Source of the DNA: Sideroxyarcus emersonii
GTDB lineage: Bacteria > Pseudomonadota > Gammaproteobacteria > Burkholderiales > Gallionellaceae
NCBI RefSeq assembly: GCF_021654335.1
Contig: NZ_AP023423.1
Coordinates: forward strand, 776,001-840,000
DNA: 64,000 nt
Direction of reading: 5' to 3'
Under the pieces are notes generated by a model. That model saw only the letters and a list, made by a program, of their open reading frames with translations. It searched no databases and was not told where the DNA came from. Each line of letters begins with the position of its first letter. Position 1 is the stretch's first letter. Position numbers and translations under genes: made by a program. Positions 51,151 through 60,904 of the stretch are shown here, piece after piece.

Positions 51151-52053
51151 TCAATACGCTGCAATACTCACTTCATACAACCCGCCGATCACGGTGTACT
51201 CGTCTTCGCCCTGCAGCATGCCCGGCAGCAATCTCGTATGGCAGAACACCTTGGCCAGCGGCACCTGTGCGGTGAGCAGGTAGTCGCCGAACTCGTCGGC
51301 GCGCTCGCGGTTGGCGGTGAACGAGCTCAGGCTGTTGAACAGCACCACTCTGCGTTTGTCGTCCAGCGTGGCCAGCGTCTCATAGTCGTCCACGCGGTTC
51401 ACGCCGCGATACAGGGTGAGATGTGCCTGGCCGGGATGCCGGCGTGCGAGCTCGTATTGGCAATAGGAGTAGAGCAGGTCGAACTGCGATTCCAGCGCAT
51501 TGGTTCCATACAGCGCCGTCGCTCGCATCTCCAGGTAGCGGCGGTAAGCTTCACCCGACAGGTCGCGTATCTGTCCGCCGTGGTGTCTGGGCAGCAATCC
51601 GAAACGCGATTCCACCCAACCCTTCAGTGCCGCACCTTCGCGGCCATCCGCATCGAAGCTCCAGCCGCGCACCATGCGCAGGTAATCGGCTTTCTGTCTC
51701 TTGTGTGTCGCCTTGGATGTGTAGCCTGCCTGTTCCGGTTCGTCGAGGTAGAACGAGGCGTTCATGTGCATGGTGAATGCGTCGGCTCTTTCTTTTGCGT
51801 CTGCGATCCCGGCCAGCAGCGCAAACAGGCCGCGATGGAATTGGGCGACGCCGTCGAGTTCGAGTGCGACGGGGGAGTGCTGGAAGGTGAGTCCGCCGAG
51901 GATGTCGGCGGGCAGGTTGCAGCGGTTGATGGGCAGTCGTGCCGTGCGCGGCAGGGCGACATTCTGGCTTGTCGGCACTGCTACAAAGGCCGGATCTTTG
52001 TTGCGTTCCACATCCGCAGGTGTGTTGTGCGCTGAATAATTTTTCTCAAGCAT
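51151..52053 (-). CDS. draT: NAD+-dinitrogen-reductase ADP-ribosyltransferase DraT
   Basis: Transfers ADP-ribose from NAD+ to Arg101 of NifH, switching nitrogenase off. The 300 residues contain the DraT signature TARLPINRCNLPADILGGLTFQ-like segment (about 39-58), ALYGTNALESQFDLLYSYCQ, and HLTLYRGVNRVDDYE, the last with the ART-type Arg. It diverges from nifH. The NifA site for nifH lies inside its first codons. Confidence 0.95.
   Translation of the reverse strand: MLEKNYSAHNTPADVERNKDPAFVAVPTSQNVALPRTARLPINRCNLPADILGGLTFQHSPVALELDGVAQFHRGLFALLAGIADAKERADAFTMHMNASFYLDEPEQAGYTSKATHKRQKADYLRMVRGWSFDADGREGAALKGWVESRFGLLPRHHGGQIRDLSGEAYRRYLEMRATALYGTNALESQFDLLYSYCQYELARRHPGQAHLTLYRGVNRVDDYETLATLDDKRRVVLFNSLSSFTANRERADEFGDYLLTAQVPLAKVFCHTRLLPGMLQGEDEYTVIGGLYEVSIAAY
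51970..51985 (+). promoter_or_regulatory. NifA activator site for nifH, inside draT
   Basis: TGTCGGCACTGCTACA, an exact TGT-N10-ACA, 98 bp upstream of the nifH -24 element, within the N-terminal codons of draT. Confidence 0.75.
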
Positions 52054-52082
52054 TTCATGCGGTTGTGCGTTTGTCGGACGGG

Positions 52083-52097
52083 TGGCACGGAGCTTGC
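52083..52097 (+). promoter_or_regulatory. Sigma-54 promoter of nifHDK
   Basis: TGGCACGGAGCTTGC, a perfect match to TGGCACG-N4-TTGC. The -12 GC lies 68 nt before the nifH ATG. Confidence 0.95.
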
Positions 52098-52104
52098 GAT
52101 GTAG

Positions 52105-53037
<933 letters not shown>

Positions 53038-53263
53038 AACTGCAAAACCATTTAGCTGCAGAGGACGCAGAGAGGGTTTGCGGAGAAACGCGAACAGAGT
53101 CCGGAAATGCCAATCCGCCGGTTTTACGGTGTTGTCTTTCTCTCTGGTCTCTGTGAACTCTGTGGCAAAAATGTTTTTGACTTTGCAGTGTGTGCCGGGT
53201 AATTCCCGGCCACCCCAACCCTGACAGACTCCACAGATTGGTGGGTCAATAAAGGAGAATGAA
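53038..53263. other. nifH-nifD spacer with secondary structure
   Basis: 226 nt with no gene. It holds a degenerate inverted repeat (GCAGAGGACGCAGAGAG near 53061 against CTCTCTGGTCTCTGTGAACT near 53140-53160) and a GC hairpin GCCGGG-TAATT-CCCGGC at 53194-53210, without a T run. It could stabilise nifH mRNA or partly attenuate nifDK. Confidence 0.5.
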
Positions 53264-54739
53264 ATGACAGCATTGACACGCGAAGAGACCGAAGCCCTCA
53301 TTCAGGAGGTGCTCGAGGTCTATCCCGAGAAAGCCAAGAAAGACCGCGCCAAGCACCTGGCGGTCAACGATCAATCCATCGAGCAGTCCAAGAAGTGCAT
53401 CACCTCCAACCGCAAATCGCTGCCGGGCGTGATGACCATCCGCGGTTGCGCCTACGCCGGTTCCAAGGGCGTGGTGTGGGGCCCGATCAAGGACATGATC
53501 CACATTTCCCACGGCCCGGTCGGCTGCGGCCAGTATTCCCGCGCCGGTCGCCGTAACTATTACGTCGGTACCACCGGCGTGAACACCTTCGGCACGATGA
53601 ACTTCACTTCCGATTTCCAGGAGAAGGACATCGTGTTCGGCGGCGACAAGAAGCTCGCCAAACTGATCGGCGAGATCGAACAGCTGTTTCCGCTGAACAA
53701 GGGCATCTCGGTGCAATCCGAATGCCCGATCGGCCTGATCGGCGACGACATCGAGGCGGTGTCGAAGAAGGCAGCCAAGGAAATCAACAAGCCGGTCGTA
53801 CCGGTGCGCTGCGAAGGATTCCGCGGCGTGTCGCAATCGCTGGGCCACCACATCGCCAACGATGCGATCCGCGACTGGGTGCTGGGCAACCGCGACACCA
53901 GGGAGTTCGCTTCCACGCCTTATGACGTGACCATCATCGGCGACTACAACATCGGCGGCGATGCCTGGGCTACCCGCACCATCCTGGAAGAGATGGGGTT
54001 GCGCGTGATCGCGCAATGGTCCGGCGACGGCACCCTGGCCGAAATGGAGAACACCCCCAAGGCCAAGCTGAACCTGTTGCACTGCTACCGTTCCATGAAC
54101 TACATCAGCCGTCACATGGAAGAGAAGTACGGCATTCCTTACATGGAATACAACTTCTTCGGCCCGACCAAGATCGAGGAGTCGCTGCGCAACATCGCCA
54201 ATTTCTTCGACGACACCATCAAGGCCAACACCGAGAAGGTCATCGCCAGGTACAAGCCGATGATGCAGGCCATCATCGACAAGTACAAGCCCCGCCTGCA
54301 GGGCAAGCGCGTGATGCTGTATGTCGGCGGCTTGCGTCCGCGGCATGTGATCGGCGCCTACGAGGATCTCGGCATGGAAGTGGTCGGCACCGGTTACGAG
54401 TTTGCGCACAACGACGACTACGACCGCACCATCAAGGAGATGGGCAACGCCACCCTGCTGTACGACGACGTCACCGGACTCGAGTTCGAAGAATTCGTGA
54501 AAAAGGTCAAGCCTGACCTGGTCGGTTCCGGCATCAAGGAAAAGTTCATCTTCCAGAAGATGGGCGTGCCTTTCCGCCAGATGCACAGCTGGGACTATTC
54601 CGGTCCGTACCACAGCTATGACGGCTTCGCCATCTTCGCCCGCGACATGGACATGACCCTGAATAATCCCTGCTGGAGCAAGCTGACTCCGCCCTGGTTG
54701 AAGCAGGCCGAGCCGGTCGAGGAGAAGAAGGCTGCGTAA
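53264..54739 (+). CDS. nifD: Nitrogenase molybdenum-iron protein alpha chain NifD
   Basis: Holds FeMo-co and half the P-cluster. P-cluster ligands appear in [21 protein letters not shown] and [11 protein letters not shown]; FeMo-co is held by the Cys in HCYRSMNYI and the His in QMHSWDYSG. The 491 residues match the Mo-type family, with no VnfD/AnfD features. AAAGGAG precedes the ATG. Confidence 0.99.
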   Translation: MTALTREETEALIQEVLEVYPEKAKKDRAKHLAVNDQSIEQSKKCITSNRKSLPGVMTIRGCAYAGSKGVVWGPIKDMIHISHGPVGCGQYSRAGRRNYYVGTTGVNTFGTMNFTSDFQEKDIVFGGDKKLAKLIGEIEQLFPLNKGISVQSECPIGLIGDDIEAVSKKAAKEINKPVVPVRCEGFRGVSQSLGHHIANDAIRDWVLGNRDTREFASTPYDVTIIGDYNIGGDAWATRTILEEMGLRVIAQWSGDGTLAEMENTPKAKLNLLHCYRSMNYISRHMEEKYGIPYMEYNFFGPTKIEESLRNIANFFDDTIKANTEKVIARYKPMMQAIIDKYKPRLQGKRVMLYVGGLRPRHVIGAYEDLGMEVVGTGYEFAHNDDYDRTIKEMGNATLLYDDVTGLEFEEFVKKVKPDLVGSGIKEKFIFQKMGVPFRQMHSWDYSGPYHSYDGFAIFARDMDMTLNNPCWSKLTPPWLKQAEPVEEKKAA

Positions 54740-54748
54740 GTAGTTTGG

Positions 54749-54769
54749 GGACGGCGCTTGCCGCCGTCC
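54749..54769 (+). other. Hairpin in the nifD-nifK spacer
   Basis: Perfect 8-bp stem GGACGGCG / CGCCGTCC with a 5-nt loop, followed by AATAATC. No T run; probably a stability or processing element. Confidence 0.6.
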
Positions 54770-54824
54770 AATAATCAATCTGTGCCGGCATCTGCGCATG
54801 AGCAGTGCGGCTAAGGAGACAAAC

Positions 54825-56393
54825 ATGCAACAAGTCGACGATATCAAACCTTGTTATCCGCTATTCCGTCAGGACGAATACAAGGCAACGCTGAAGAACA
54901 AGCAGGACAACTTTGAAGAGCGCCACGATGCGGGCAAGATCCAGGAGACCTTCAACTGGACCACCACGATGGAGTATCGCGAGCTGAACTTCAAGCGCGA
55001 GGCGCTGACCGTCAATCCGGCCAAGGCCTGCCAGCCGTTGGGCGCCGTGCTGTGCGCGCTCGGTTTCGAGAAGACCCTGCCGTATGTGCACGGTTCGCAA
55101 GGCTGCGTGGCGTACTTCCGTACCTATTTCAACCGTCATTTCCGCGAGCCGGTCTCCTGCGTGTCGGATTCCATGACCGAGGACGCAGCCGTATTCGGCG
55201 GCCAGCAGAACATGAAGGACGGCCTGGAGAACGCCAAGGCGATGTACAAGCCGGACATGATCGCGGTGTCCACCACCTGCATGGCCGAGGTGATCGGCGA
55301 CGACCTGAACGCGTTCATCCGCAACAGCAAGAATGCCGGTCACGTACCGGAAGAGTACCCGGTGCCGTTCGCGCACACCCCGTCGTTCGTCGGTTCGCAC
55401 GTCACCGGCTGGGACAACATGTTCGAGGGCATCATCCGCTACTTCACCCTGAACCACATGGACGACAAGGAACCGGGCAAGAACGGCAAGATCAACATCG
55501 TTCCCGGTTTCGAGACCTACCTCGGCAACTACCGTGTGATGCACCGCATGCTGGGCGAGATGGGCGTGCCTTACACCATGCTGAGCGATCCTACCGAAGT
55601 GCTCGATACGCCGGCCGACGGCCAATTCCGCATGTATGCGGGCGGCACCACCCAGGCTGAAGTGAAGGATGCGCCGAACGCCAGGACCACCTTCCTGCTG
55701 CAGCCCATGCAGCTGGAAAAGACCAAGAAATTCGTCGAAGCCACCTGGAAGCATGACGTGCCGAAGATGAGCATCCCGATGGGACTGGAGTGGACCGACG
55801 AGTTCCTGATGAAGGTGTCCGAAGCCAGCGGCAAGCCGATCGCACCTTCGCTGGTCAAGGAGCGCGGACGCCTGGTGGACATGATGATGGACAGCCACAC
55901 CTGGCTGCATGGCAAGAAGATCAGCCTGTACGGCGATCCCGATTTCACTTTCGGCATGACCAAGTTCCTCACCGAGCTGGGAGTCGAGCCGCTGCACGTG
56001 CTGTGCAACAACGGCGGCAAGAAATGGGAGAAGGCCATGCGCAAGATGCTGGACGAGACGCCTTACGGCAAGAACACCCAGTTGTTTGCCGGCGCCGACC
56101 TGTGGCATTTCCGTTCGCTGGTGCTGACCGAGAAACCCGACTTCATGATCGGCAACAGCTACGGCAAGTTCATCCAGCGCGATACGCTGCACAAGGGCAA
56201 GGAGTTCGAGGTCCCGCTGATTCGCATCGGCTTCCCGATCTTCGATCGCCACCACCTGCATCGTGCGACGACGCTGGGTTACGAAGGCGCCATGCAGATG
56301 CTCACCACCATCGTGAATGCGGTGATGGAGCGCCTGGACGAAGAGACCCGCGGGATGGGGACGACCGACTACAACCACGATCTCGTGCGTTAA
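54825..56393 (+). CDS. nifK: Nitrogenase molybdenum-iron protein beta chain NifK
   Basis: Completes the P-cluster and the alpha2-beta2 tetramer. P-cluster ligands are in ACQPLGAVL, GSQGCVAYF and STTCMAEVIGDD; TPSFVGSHVTGWDNM is the Ser-bearing segment near the cluster. 522 residues from ATG 54825, which has TAAGGAG upstream; the 27-nt earlier start has none. Confidence 0.99.
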   Translation: MQQVDDIKPCYPLFRQDEYKATLKNKQDNFEERHDAGKIQETFNWTTTMEYRELNFKREALTVNPAKACQPLGAVLCALGFEKTLPYVHGSQGCVAYFRTYFNRHFREPVSCVSDSMTEDAAVFGGQQNMKDGLENAKAMYKPDMIAVSTTCMAEVIGDDLNAFIRNSKNAGHVPEEYPVPFAHTPSFVGSHVTGWDNMFEGIIRYFTLNHMDDKEPGKNGKINIVPGFETYLGNYRVMHRMLGEMGVPYTMLSDPTEVLDTPADGQFRMYAGGTTQAEVKDAPNARTTFLLQPMQLEKTKKFVEATWKHDVPKMSIPMGLEWTDEFLMKVSEASGKPIAPSLVKERGRLVDMMMDSHTWLHGKKISLYGDPDFTFGMTKFLTELGVEPLHVLCNNGGKKWEKAMRKMLDETPYGKNTQLFAGADLWHFRSLVLTEKPDFMIGNSYGKFIQRDTLHKGKEFEVPLIRIGFPIFDRHHLHRATTLGYEGAMQMLTTIVNAVMERLDEETRGMGTTDYNHDLVR

Positions 56394-56474
56394 AGGCAGG
56401 ACTGAGCCGCGAGGGCTGAGTGCTGAGTGAGCAGGGCGTTTTTACTCGGTACTCGGCACTCAGCGCTCAGTACT

Positions 56475-56491
56475 GCAACTCAAGGAGTTGC
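56475..56491 (+). promoter_or_regulatory. Hairpin over the nifT ribosome binding site
   Basis: GCAACTC (56475-56481) and GAGTTGC (56485-56491) pair around AAG, so the Shine-Dalgarno AAGGAG (56482-56487) lies in the loop and stem. The nifT ATG follows at 56493. This may limit nifT translation. Confidence 0.5.
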
Positions 56492-56492
56492 A

Positions 56493-56717
56493 ATGGCAAA
56501 CATCATGATCCGTCGCGATGCCAAGGGCAGTTACCAGTTCTACCTGCCCAAGCGCGATCTCGAGGACACCATCGTCTCGATGGAGTTCGACACCTCGGAG
56601 AAGTGGGGGGGCGAGATCAAGCTGAACAACGGCGGCACGTACTACATCGAGCCGCAGCCGGCACCGGCACGGTTGCCTTACTCGGTGCGGGCGCGCCGTC
56701 TGGATGCGGCGGAGTAA
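56493..56717 (+). CDS. nifT: Nitrogen fixation protein NifT
   Basis: A 74-residue small protein of the NifT/FixU family: MANIMIRRDAKGSYQFYLPK, then DLEDTIVSMEF and KWGGEIKLNNG. Its function is not established although it is conserved after nifHDK. The upstream spacer contains tandem and inverted GAGTGCTGAGTG / ACTCAGCGCTCAGT elements. Start by family and RBS; the longer frame runs into these repeats. Confidence 0.92.
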   Translation: MANIMIRRDAKGSYQFYLPKRDLEDTIVSMEFDTSEKWGGEIKLNNGGTYYIEPQPAPARLPYSVRARRLDAAE

Positions 56718-56847
56718 CTGCGGGGAAGGGTAAAGAGGGAAGGGAGCTCGTCTGTGGCGCTTAAAACTAGGACCGCAGTGCCCCTTCCCCCTTCAGGCCG
56801 CTTGCGGCCGCTCTTCTCCCTTCCCTGAACTTGAAAGGAGATTAATC

Positions 56848-57048
56848 ATGGCAATGAAGATCAACGCAGATCTGTGCACCGCTTGCGGCGACTGCGAACC
56901 GGAATGCCCGACGGCATCCATCAGTGTGAAGAAGGGTTTGTATGTCATCAGCGCAAGCGGATGCACCGAGTGCGATGGCGAGTACGACAAACCGCAATGC
57001 GTGAAAGTGTGCCCGATCAAGGGCTGCATCACGCAACTGGCAGCTTAA
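56848..57048 (+). CDS. fdxN: 2[4Fe-4S] ferredoxin (FdxN-type)
   Basis: A 66-residue ferredoxin: [12 protein letters not shown] (residues 10-21) and C-x2-C-x8-C-x3-CP starting CTECDGEY. Known relatives are the main donors to nitrogenase reductase in some diazotrophs. AAAGGAGATTAATC precedes the ATG. The 130-nt gap from nifT holds GA-rich (AAGAGGGAAGGGA) and CT-rich (TCTCCCTTCCCT) arms that could pair. Confidence 0.92.
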   Translation: MAMKINADLCTACGDCEPECPTASISVKKGLYVISASGCTECDGEYDKPQCVKVCPIKGCITQLAA

Positions 57049-57103
57049 CGAGCGACAGCCCGGATCGGCAGTTTCATCCGGGCTGGCCTGAAGGAGTATC
57101 GCC

Positions 57104-57811
57104 ATGAACAACGGCATCATCACCAAATCCGCTGCCTTGCGCATCGCGCTGGCGGCACGCACCATGGACGATGTGGACGTCGCCGCGCTGGCCACGCGGA
57201 TCGGCGACCATCTCGGCCTGCCCATCACCGAGGAGAAGCTGGCCAAGCTGACGGTGGCCGACCTCAAGCTGATGCTTTCCGGCGAAGAGACAGTGGAGCC
57301 GGATGTCGATCCGGCGAGCCTCAAGTTGGCAGTGCGTCAGCTGTGGGGCGATGCCGGCGACGTCGAGAACCTGCCCAAGCCGCAGCCCTACCGGGAGGGG
57401 GACATGCCGGGCAGCCTGCGCGTGGCCGTCGCCTCGAATACCGAAGAGAATGTGGACGGGCATTTCGGTTCCTGTCCGCGCTTCCTCGTCTACCAGGTGG
57501 GCCGCGGCGAGATCCGGCTGATCGACGTGCGCCCGACTTTCATCACCGATGAGGCGGAAGACAAGAACAGCGCGCGCGCCGAACTCATCGGCGATTGCCA
57601 GATCGTCTACGTGCAATCCATCGGCGGGCCGGCCGCGGCCAAGGCGGTGCGCGTTAACGTGCATCCGGTGAAGACGCCCGAGGGCGGCAAGTCGGAGATC
57701 GCGTTGCAACGCCTGCAGGCCGTGCTGGACGCGCCGCCGCCCTGGCTGGCCAAGATCCTCGGCGTGCAGGCGAAATCGCTGAGCAGGTTTGCCGCGGAAG
57801 CCGACCAATGA
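57104..57811 (+). CDS. nafY: NafY-like FeMo-cofactor-binding protein
   Basis: Gamma-type protein that holds FeMo-co and delivers it to apo-dinitrogenase. The 235 residues have an N-terminal helical domain (~5-70, LRIALAARTMDDVDVAAL) and a C-terminal NifX/NafY domain (~100-215): SNTEENVDGHFGSCPRFLVYQ, with the His proposed to bind FeMo-co, and GPAAAKAVRVNVHPVK. AAGGAGTATCGCC precedes the ATG. The next ATG overlaps its stop. Confidence 0.9.
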   Translation: MNNGIITKSAALRIALAARTMDDVDVAALATRIGDHLGLPITEEKLAKLTVADLKLMLSGEETVEPDVDPASLKLAVRQLWGDAGDVENLPKPQPYREGDMPGSLRVAVASNTEENVDGHFGSCPRFLVYQVGRGEIRLIDVRPTFITDEAEDKNSARAELIGDCQIVYVQSIGGPAAAKAVRVNVHPVKTPEGGKSEIALQRLQAVLDAPPPWLAKILGVQAKSLSRFAAEADQ

Positions 57812-58077
57812 TCGTGCCGGAGACCTTGAGCCGGATCGCCAGTGCGGCTGCCGCATTCGGCGAGTTGAACGACGATGCGCTGGCCAGCCTGAAGCAGACC
57901 TGGCCGGACCTGCGTTTCACCCTGTGCAGCGACGAGGATATGCCGGCGCGCCTGCCGCCTGCGTTGCGGCGGGAGGGATTCAACCTGTACCTGATCAACG
58001 GCAGCGAACACTGCCTCAGCCTGACCGACGATCCGGCGCAGGCCATCGGCGTGGTGCTGGCGTATGTGGACGAGTGA
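57808..58077 (+). CDS. Small nif-cluster protein (possibly DUF6129)
   Basis: An 89-residue protein overlapping nafY by 4 nt. The FTLCSDEDMPARLP and FNLYLINGSEHCLSLTDDPAQAIG blocks resemble the conserved nif-locus family I recall as DUF6129; function unknown. Two Cys and one His could bind metal. It is the last gene of the nifH operon here. Confidence 0.65.
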   Translation: MIVPETLSRIASAAAAFGELNDDALASLKQTWPDLRFTLCSDEDMPARLPPALRREGFNLYLINGSEHCLSLTDDPAQAIGVVLAYVDE

Positions 58078-58108
58078 CTGCGTTTCTTCCGGGATGCGGC
58101 AGGGGCGA

Positions 58109-58130
58109 CTTACGCCATGCATGGCGTAAG
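58109..58130. terminator. Perfect palindrome between convergent genes
   Basis: A 22-bp perfect palindrome: CTTACGCC and GGCGTAAG around ATGCAT, 32 nt after the rightward nif gene and before the end of the leftward HD-GYP gene. There is no T run, so it is at most a weak bidirectional terminator. Confidence 0.45.
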
Positions 58131-58145
58131 CCGGGCCGATGCGGA

Positions 58146-58754
58146 CTAGCTCCTGCCCGCCCTGAACTCGCTGGTTTCGATGTGCTCGCTGAATATCTGC
58201 ATGAGGGCGGGGTCGTGTTTCTCGCCGGTTTCCTGGTGCAGGATGGCCATGATCTCCGGGTGCGCTCGCGCGTGGTGGTATGACCTGGTCACTGCCATCG
58301 CGTCATAACTGTCGGCGATGGAGATGATGCGCGCGCAGATCGGGATGCCTGTTCCCGCCAGTCCGTCCGGATAGCCCGACCCGTCGTAATGCTCGTGATG
58401 GTGACGGATGATCCGGGCGGCATGATCCGCTCCTTCGAGTGCGGTTGCCGCCATGATCTTCTCGCCGATCTCGGTATGGGTCTTCATGACCTCCCATTCG
58501 GCATCGTCGAACTGCGTCGGTTTCAGCAGGATGTGATCGGGGATGCCGATCTTGCCGATATCGTGGAACGAGGCGGCGATCCTGAGTGCCAGCAGTTCGC
58601 TGGATGACAGGCCGCAAGCCGTGCCGATCGCGGCGGAAAGAACCTGCACCCGTTCGGAATGCAGCTGGGTCAGGCGGTCGCGGTAGCCAAGCGCGACCGA
58701 CAAGGCTTTGGTATAGGTATACAGGGCATTGACTGCGGGGTCTGCTTGTTCCAC
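58146..58754 (-). CDS. HD-GYP domain phosphodiesterase, stand-alone
   Basis: A 202-residue protein consisting of little more than an HD-GYP domain: HSERVQVLSAAIG, SFHDIGKIGIPDHIL (HD and KIGIP), HHEHYDGSGYPDGL (GYP) and ADSYDAM. The binuclear-metal residues are all visible, so it should hydrolyse c-di-GMP. No receiver or PAS domain. It may share a transcript with the upstream methyltransferase, 49 nt away. Confidence 0.92.
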   Translation of the reverse strand: MEQADPAVNALYTYTKALSVALGYRDRLTQLHSERVQVLSAAIGTACGLSSSELLALRIAASFHDIGKIGIPDHILLKPTQFDDAEWEVMKTHTEIGEKIMAATALEGADHAARIIRHHHEHYDGSGYPDGLAGTGIPICARIISIADSYDAMAVTRSYHHARAHPEIMAILHQETGEKHDPALMQIFSEHIETSEFRAGRS

Positions 58755-58803
58755 GTGTGCCTCCCAAACGAAAGTCTTCCGTATCGATTCCCCGGAGCGG
58801 GGC

Positions 58804-59490
58804 TTACCGCTTGCGCACCAGCGTCAGGCCATCCGCAATGGGCAGCATGGTCTGGTCGATGCGCGCATCGCGGCTGATCTTCGCGTTCAGTTTCCGCATG
58901 GCCTCGATATCCGCATCGCCTATCCTTGCCCCGAGATCGGCATCCAGCAGGTTCTTGTCGGCCACTGCGCCGAACAGCAGCACATTGTCGATCACCATCA
59001 CGCCGCCCGGCCGCAGCAGGTCGAGCGAACGTTCGTAATAGGCATCGTAGTTCACCTTGTCGGCGTCGATGAAGATGAAGTCGAAACTGCCGGCCGCACC
59101 GGACTTGACCAGGCCATCCAGCGTGCGCAGCGCCTTGCCGAAACGGAAATCGATCTTGTGCGCCACGCCGGCTTCCTGCCAGTATCTTCCGGCGATGTCC
59201 GCCCAGCCCTCGTTGATGTCGCATGCGATGAGGCGGCCGTCGTCCGGCAGCGCCAGTGCGATGCACAAGGCGCTATAGCCGGTATAGGTGCCGATCTCCA
59301 GCGCCTGCCTGACCCCCAGCGTCTTGACCAGGAACGACATGAATTGCCCCTGTTCCGGCGGTATCTGCATGATGGCGTGCGGGTCGCGCGCGGTCTCCGC
59401 GCGCAGACGTTGCAATATCTCCGGCTCGCGCAGCGAGGACAGGAGGTAATCGCGAACCTTTCCGGAGAATCGTATCTCGGCTTTGTCCAT
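58804..59490 (-). CDS. Class I SAM O-methyltransferase (CCoAOMT family)
   Basis: A 228-residue methyltransferase: motif I LEIGTYTGYSALCIALAL, DINEGWADIAGRY, FDFIFIDADKVNYDAYYE (metal-binding Asp) and GGVMVIDNVLLFG are typical of the metal-dependent caffeoyl-CoA/catechol-type family. Substrate unknown. ATG 59490 follows AAGACC; it lies 8 nt behind the metzincin-like lipoprotein gene, suggesting an operon. Confidence 0.92.
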   Translation of the reverse strand: MDKAEIRFSGKVRDYLLSSLREPEILQRLRAETARDPHAIMQIPPEQGQFMSFLVKTLGVRQALEIGTYTGYSALCIALALPDDGRLIACDINEGWADIAGRYWQEAGVAHKIDFRFGKALRTLDGLVKSGAAGSFDFIFIDADKVNYDAYYERSLDLLRPGGVMVIDNVLLFGAVADKNLLDADLGARIGDADIEAMRKLNAKISRDARIDQTMLPIADGLTLVRKR

Positions 59491-59498
59491 GGTCTTGC

Positions 59499-60569
59499 CT
59501 AGCGGGGCTGCAGCATCTTCATCCAGGCGGCATTGTAGGTCGGCGGGATGGCGCCTGCGGTCATCTCGGGGCGGCTGCCTATGCGGCATTCGGCGCCGTC
59601 GAGCTGCCGGGCCCACTCCCTGAAGCGCAGCATGCTGACGGGATTCATGACACAGCTCTTCTGCCCGAACGGATGGCCGAGCTGGAACAGCAGGTGCCCG
59701 ATCTCGTGCGCCAGATACGCACCGGCGAGTTCCGCCGCATCCTCTTCGGAATACTGTTCGCCGCCGCGCAACAGCTTCGTCAGCGCGGAGTCATCCTGGA
59801 ACGGGAAGGTGCTCATTACGATGTACGAACCGTACTTGCTGTCGCGGCTGAACGACGTGGTGCCGACGGTGAGGCCGCCGCGAATGGCGGAGTGGAGGTC
59901 CGCGCCGTAGTATTCGGCGCTCGCGATCGGCTGGTTGGTGATGACCAGGTCGTATGGCAGGTTGCCGTAACCCAGCGTGTCCCAGTACACCCATTCGTTG
60001 TACGGCGAGGCATCGAGCACCGGTGCGCCGTCGGCGGCATTGAGGCGGCGCCATTGCTGCAGCCTCTCCAGCATGACATCGGCCAACAGCCCGGAAAGCG
60101 CCATCAGGTCTTCGGGGTGGGCATTTGCCGGCAGGTAGGGGGCCGCGAAGGAGAGCGCATCCTCCAGTTTCGTGCCGCGCTCGGTCAGCGTGGCATCGAT
60201 GCCCTCGACGAGCTTCTGCCGGTCGCCCTTGCCCGATTTGAAATCGTATATGGACGACAGGCGTTCCTGCATGACGGCAGGCGGGATGAGCGCGAACAGC
60301 TGGTCGATGCGCATTTCCGGCACATCCGTGAACTCGATGTAGACGCCGAAGTTCTTCCACACGGTCAGCTGGGCCGATGCCAGGATGATCTTCAGGTGGT
60401 CGGGGGAGAAGCGGGCGAGGCGAGGATTGATGGCGTGCACGACGCGCAGCTTGACCGCCGCGTCGGGCCTGATCGGCGGGATGGCCGACTTTTGCCAGTC
60501 GTCGTTGACCTCCCCTTTGCAGCCGAACAGCAGCAGGGCCAGGCCGATACTGAGGCACTTTGATCGCAA
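59499..60569 (-). CDS. Lipoprotein with metzincin-like zinc protease motif
   Basis: A 356-residue predicted lipoprotein, lipobox LLFGC (Cys at about 17). Near residue 290 is AHEIGHLLFQLGHPFGQKSC, an HExxH-x6-H zinc motif, followed ~8 residues later by MNPVS as a possible Met-turn, the layout of metzincins. No other family recognised. It is expected at the periplasmic face of a membrane, and may process envelope proteins. Family annotation is inferred only from the motif. Confidence 0.65.
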   Translation of the reverse strand: MRSKCLSIGLALLLFGCKGEVNDDWQKSAIPPIRPDAAVKLRVVHAINPRLARFSPDHLKIILASAQLTVWKNFGVYIEFTDVPEMRIDQLFALIPPAVMQERLSSIYDFKSGKGDRQKLVEGIDATLTERGTKLEDALSFAAPYLPANAHPEDLMALSGLLADVMLERLQQWRRLNAADGAPVLDASPYNEWVYWDTLGYGNLPYDLVITNQPIASAEYYGADLHSAIRGGLTVGTTSFSRDSKYGSYIVMSTFPFQDDSALTKLLRGGEQYSEEDAAELAGAYLAHEIGHLLFQLGHPFGQKSCVMNPVSMLRFREWARQLDGAECRIGSRPEMTAGAIPPTYNAAWMKMLQPR

Positions 60570-60621
60570 GGTCTTCCTTTCGGCAGTGCGGAAGCGGTTC
60601 GCTAGCGGGCTTGCGATCCGG

Positions 60622-60771
60622 TCACAGTCCCAGCACGATCAGTATGCCGGCCGCGATCGCCACGACCGACATGACCGTACCCATGCCGGAAAAACTGAAA
60701 TGCAGGATGTGCGCCAGGCCAGTGACGATGAGCCAGGTAGCCAACAGCAAAGATCCGATGCTTCTTTTCAT
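60622..60771 (-). CDS. Small two-helix membrane protein
   Basis: A 49-residue protein beginning MKRSIGSLLLATWLIVTGLA with two hydrophobic helices (about 5-20 and 28-48). AAAAGGAATC precedes the ATG at 60771. Small proteins of this pattern are common in betaproteobacteria but uncharacterised. It may be cotranscribed with the lipoprotein gene 52 nt downstream. Confidence 0.6.
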   Translation of the reverse strand: MKRSIGSLLLATWLIVTGLAHILHFSFSGMGTVMSVVAIAAGILIVLGL

Positions 60772-60904
60772 TGCGAGATTCCTTTTAGGTAGATATCTGA
60801 AGTGATGTTTCTGTCTGTACGGCAAAGACCGCCAAGGCTATCAATTTTTATCGCATTTGTATGCTGCCGGAACTTAATGGCCGGAAGAGCAGCCATGTCG
60901 GGCC

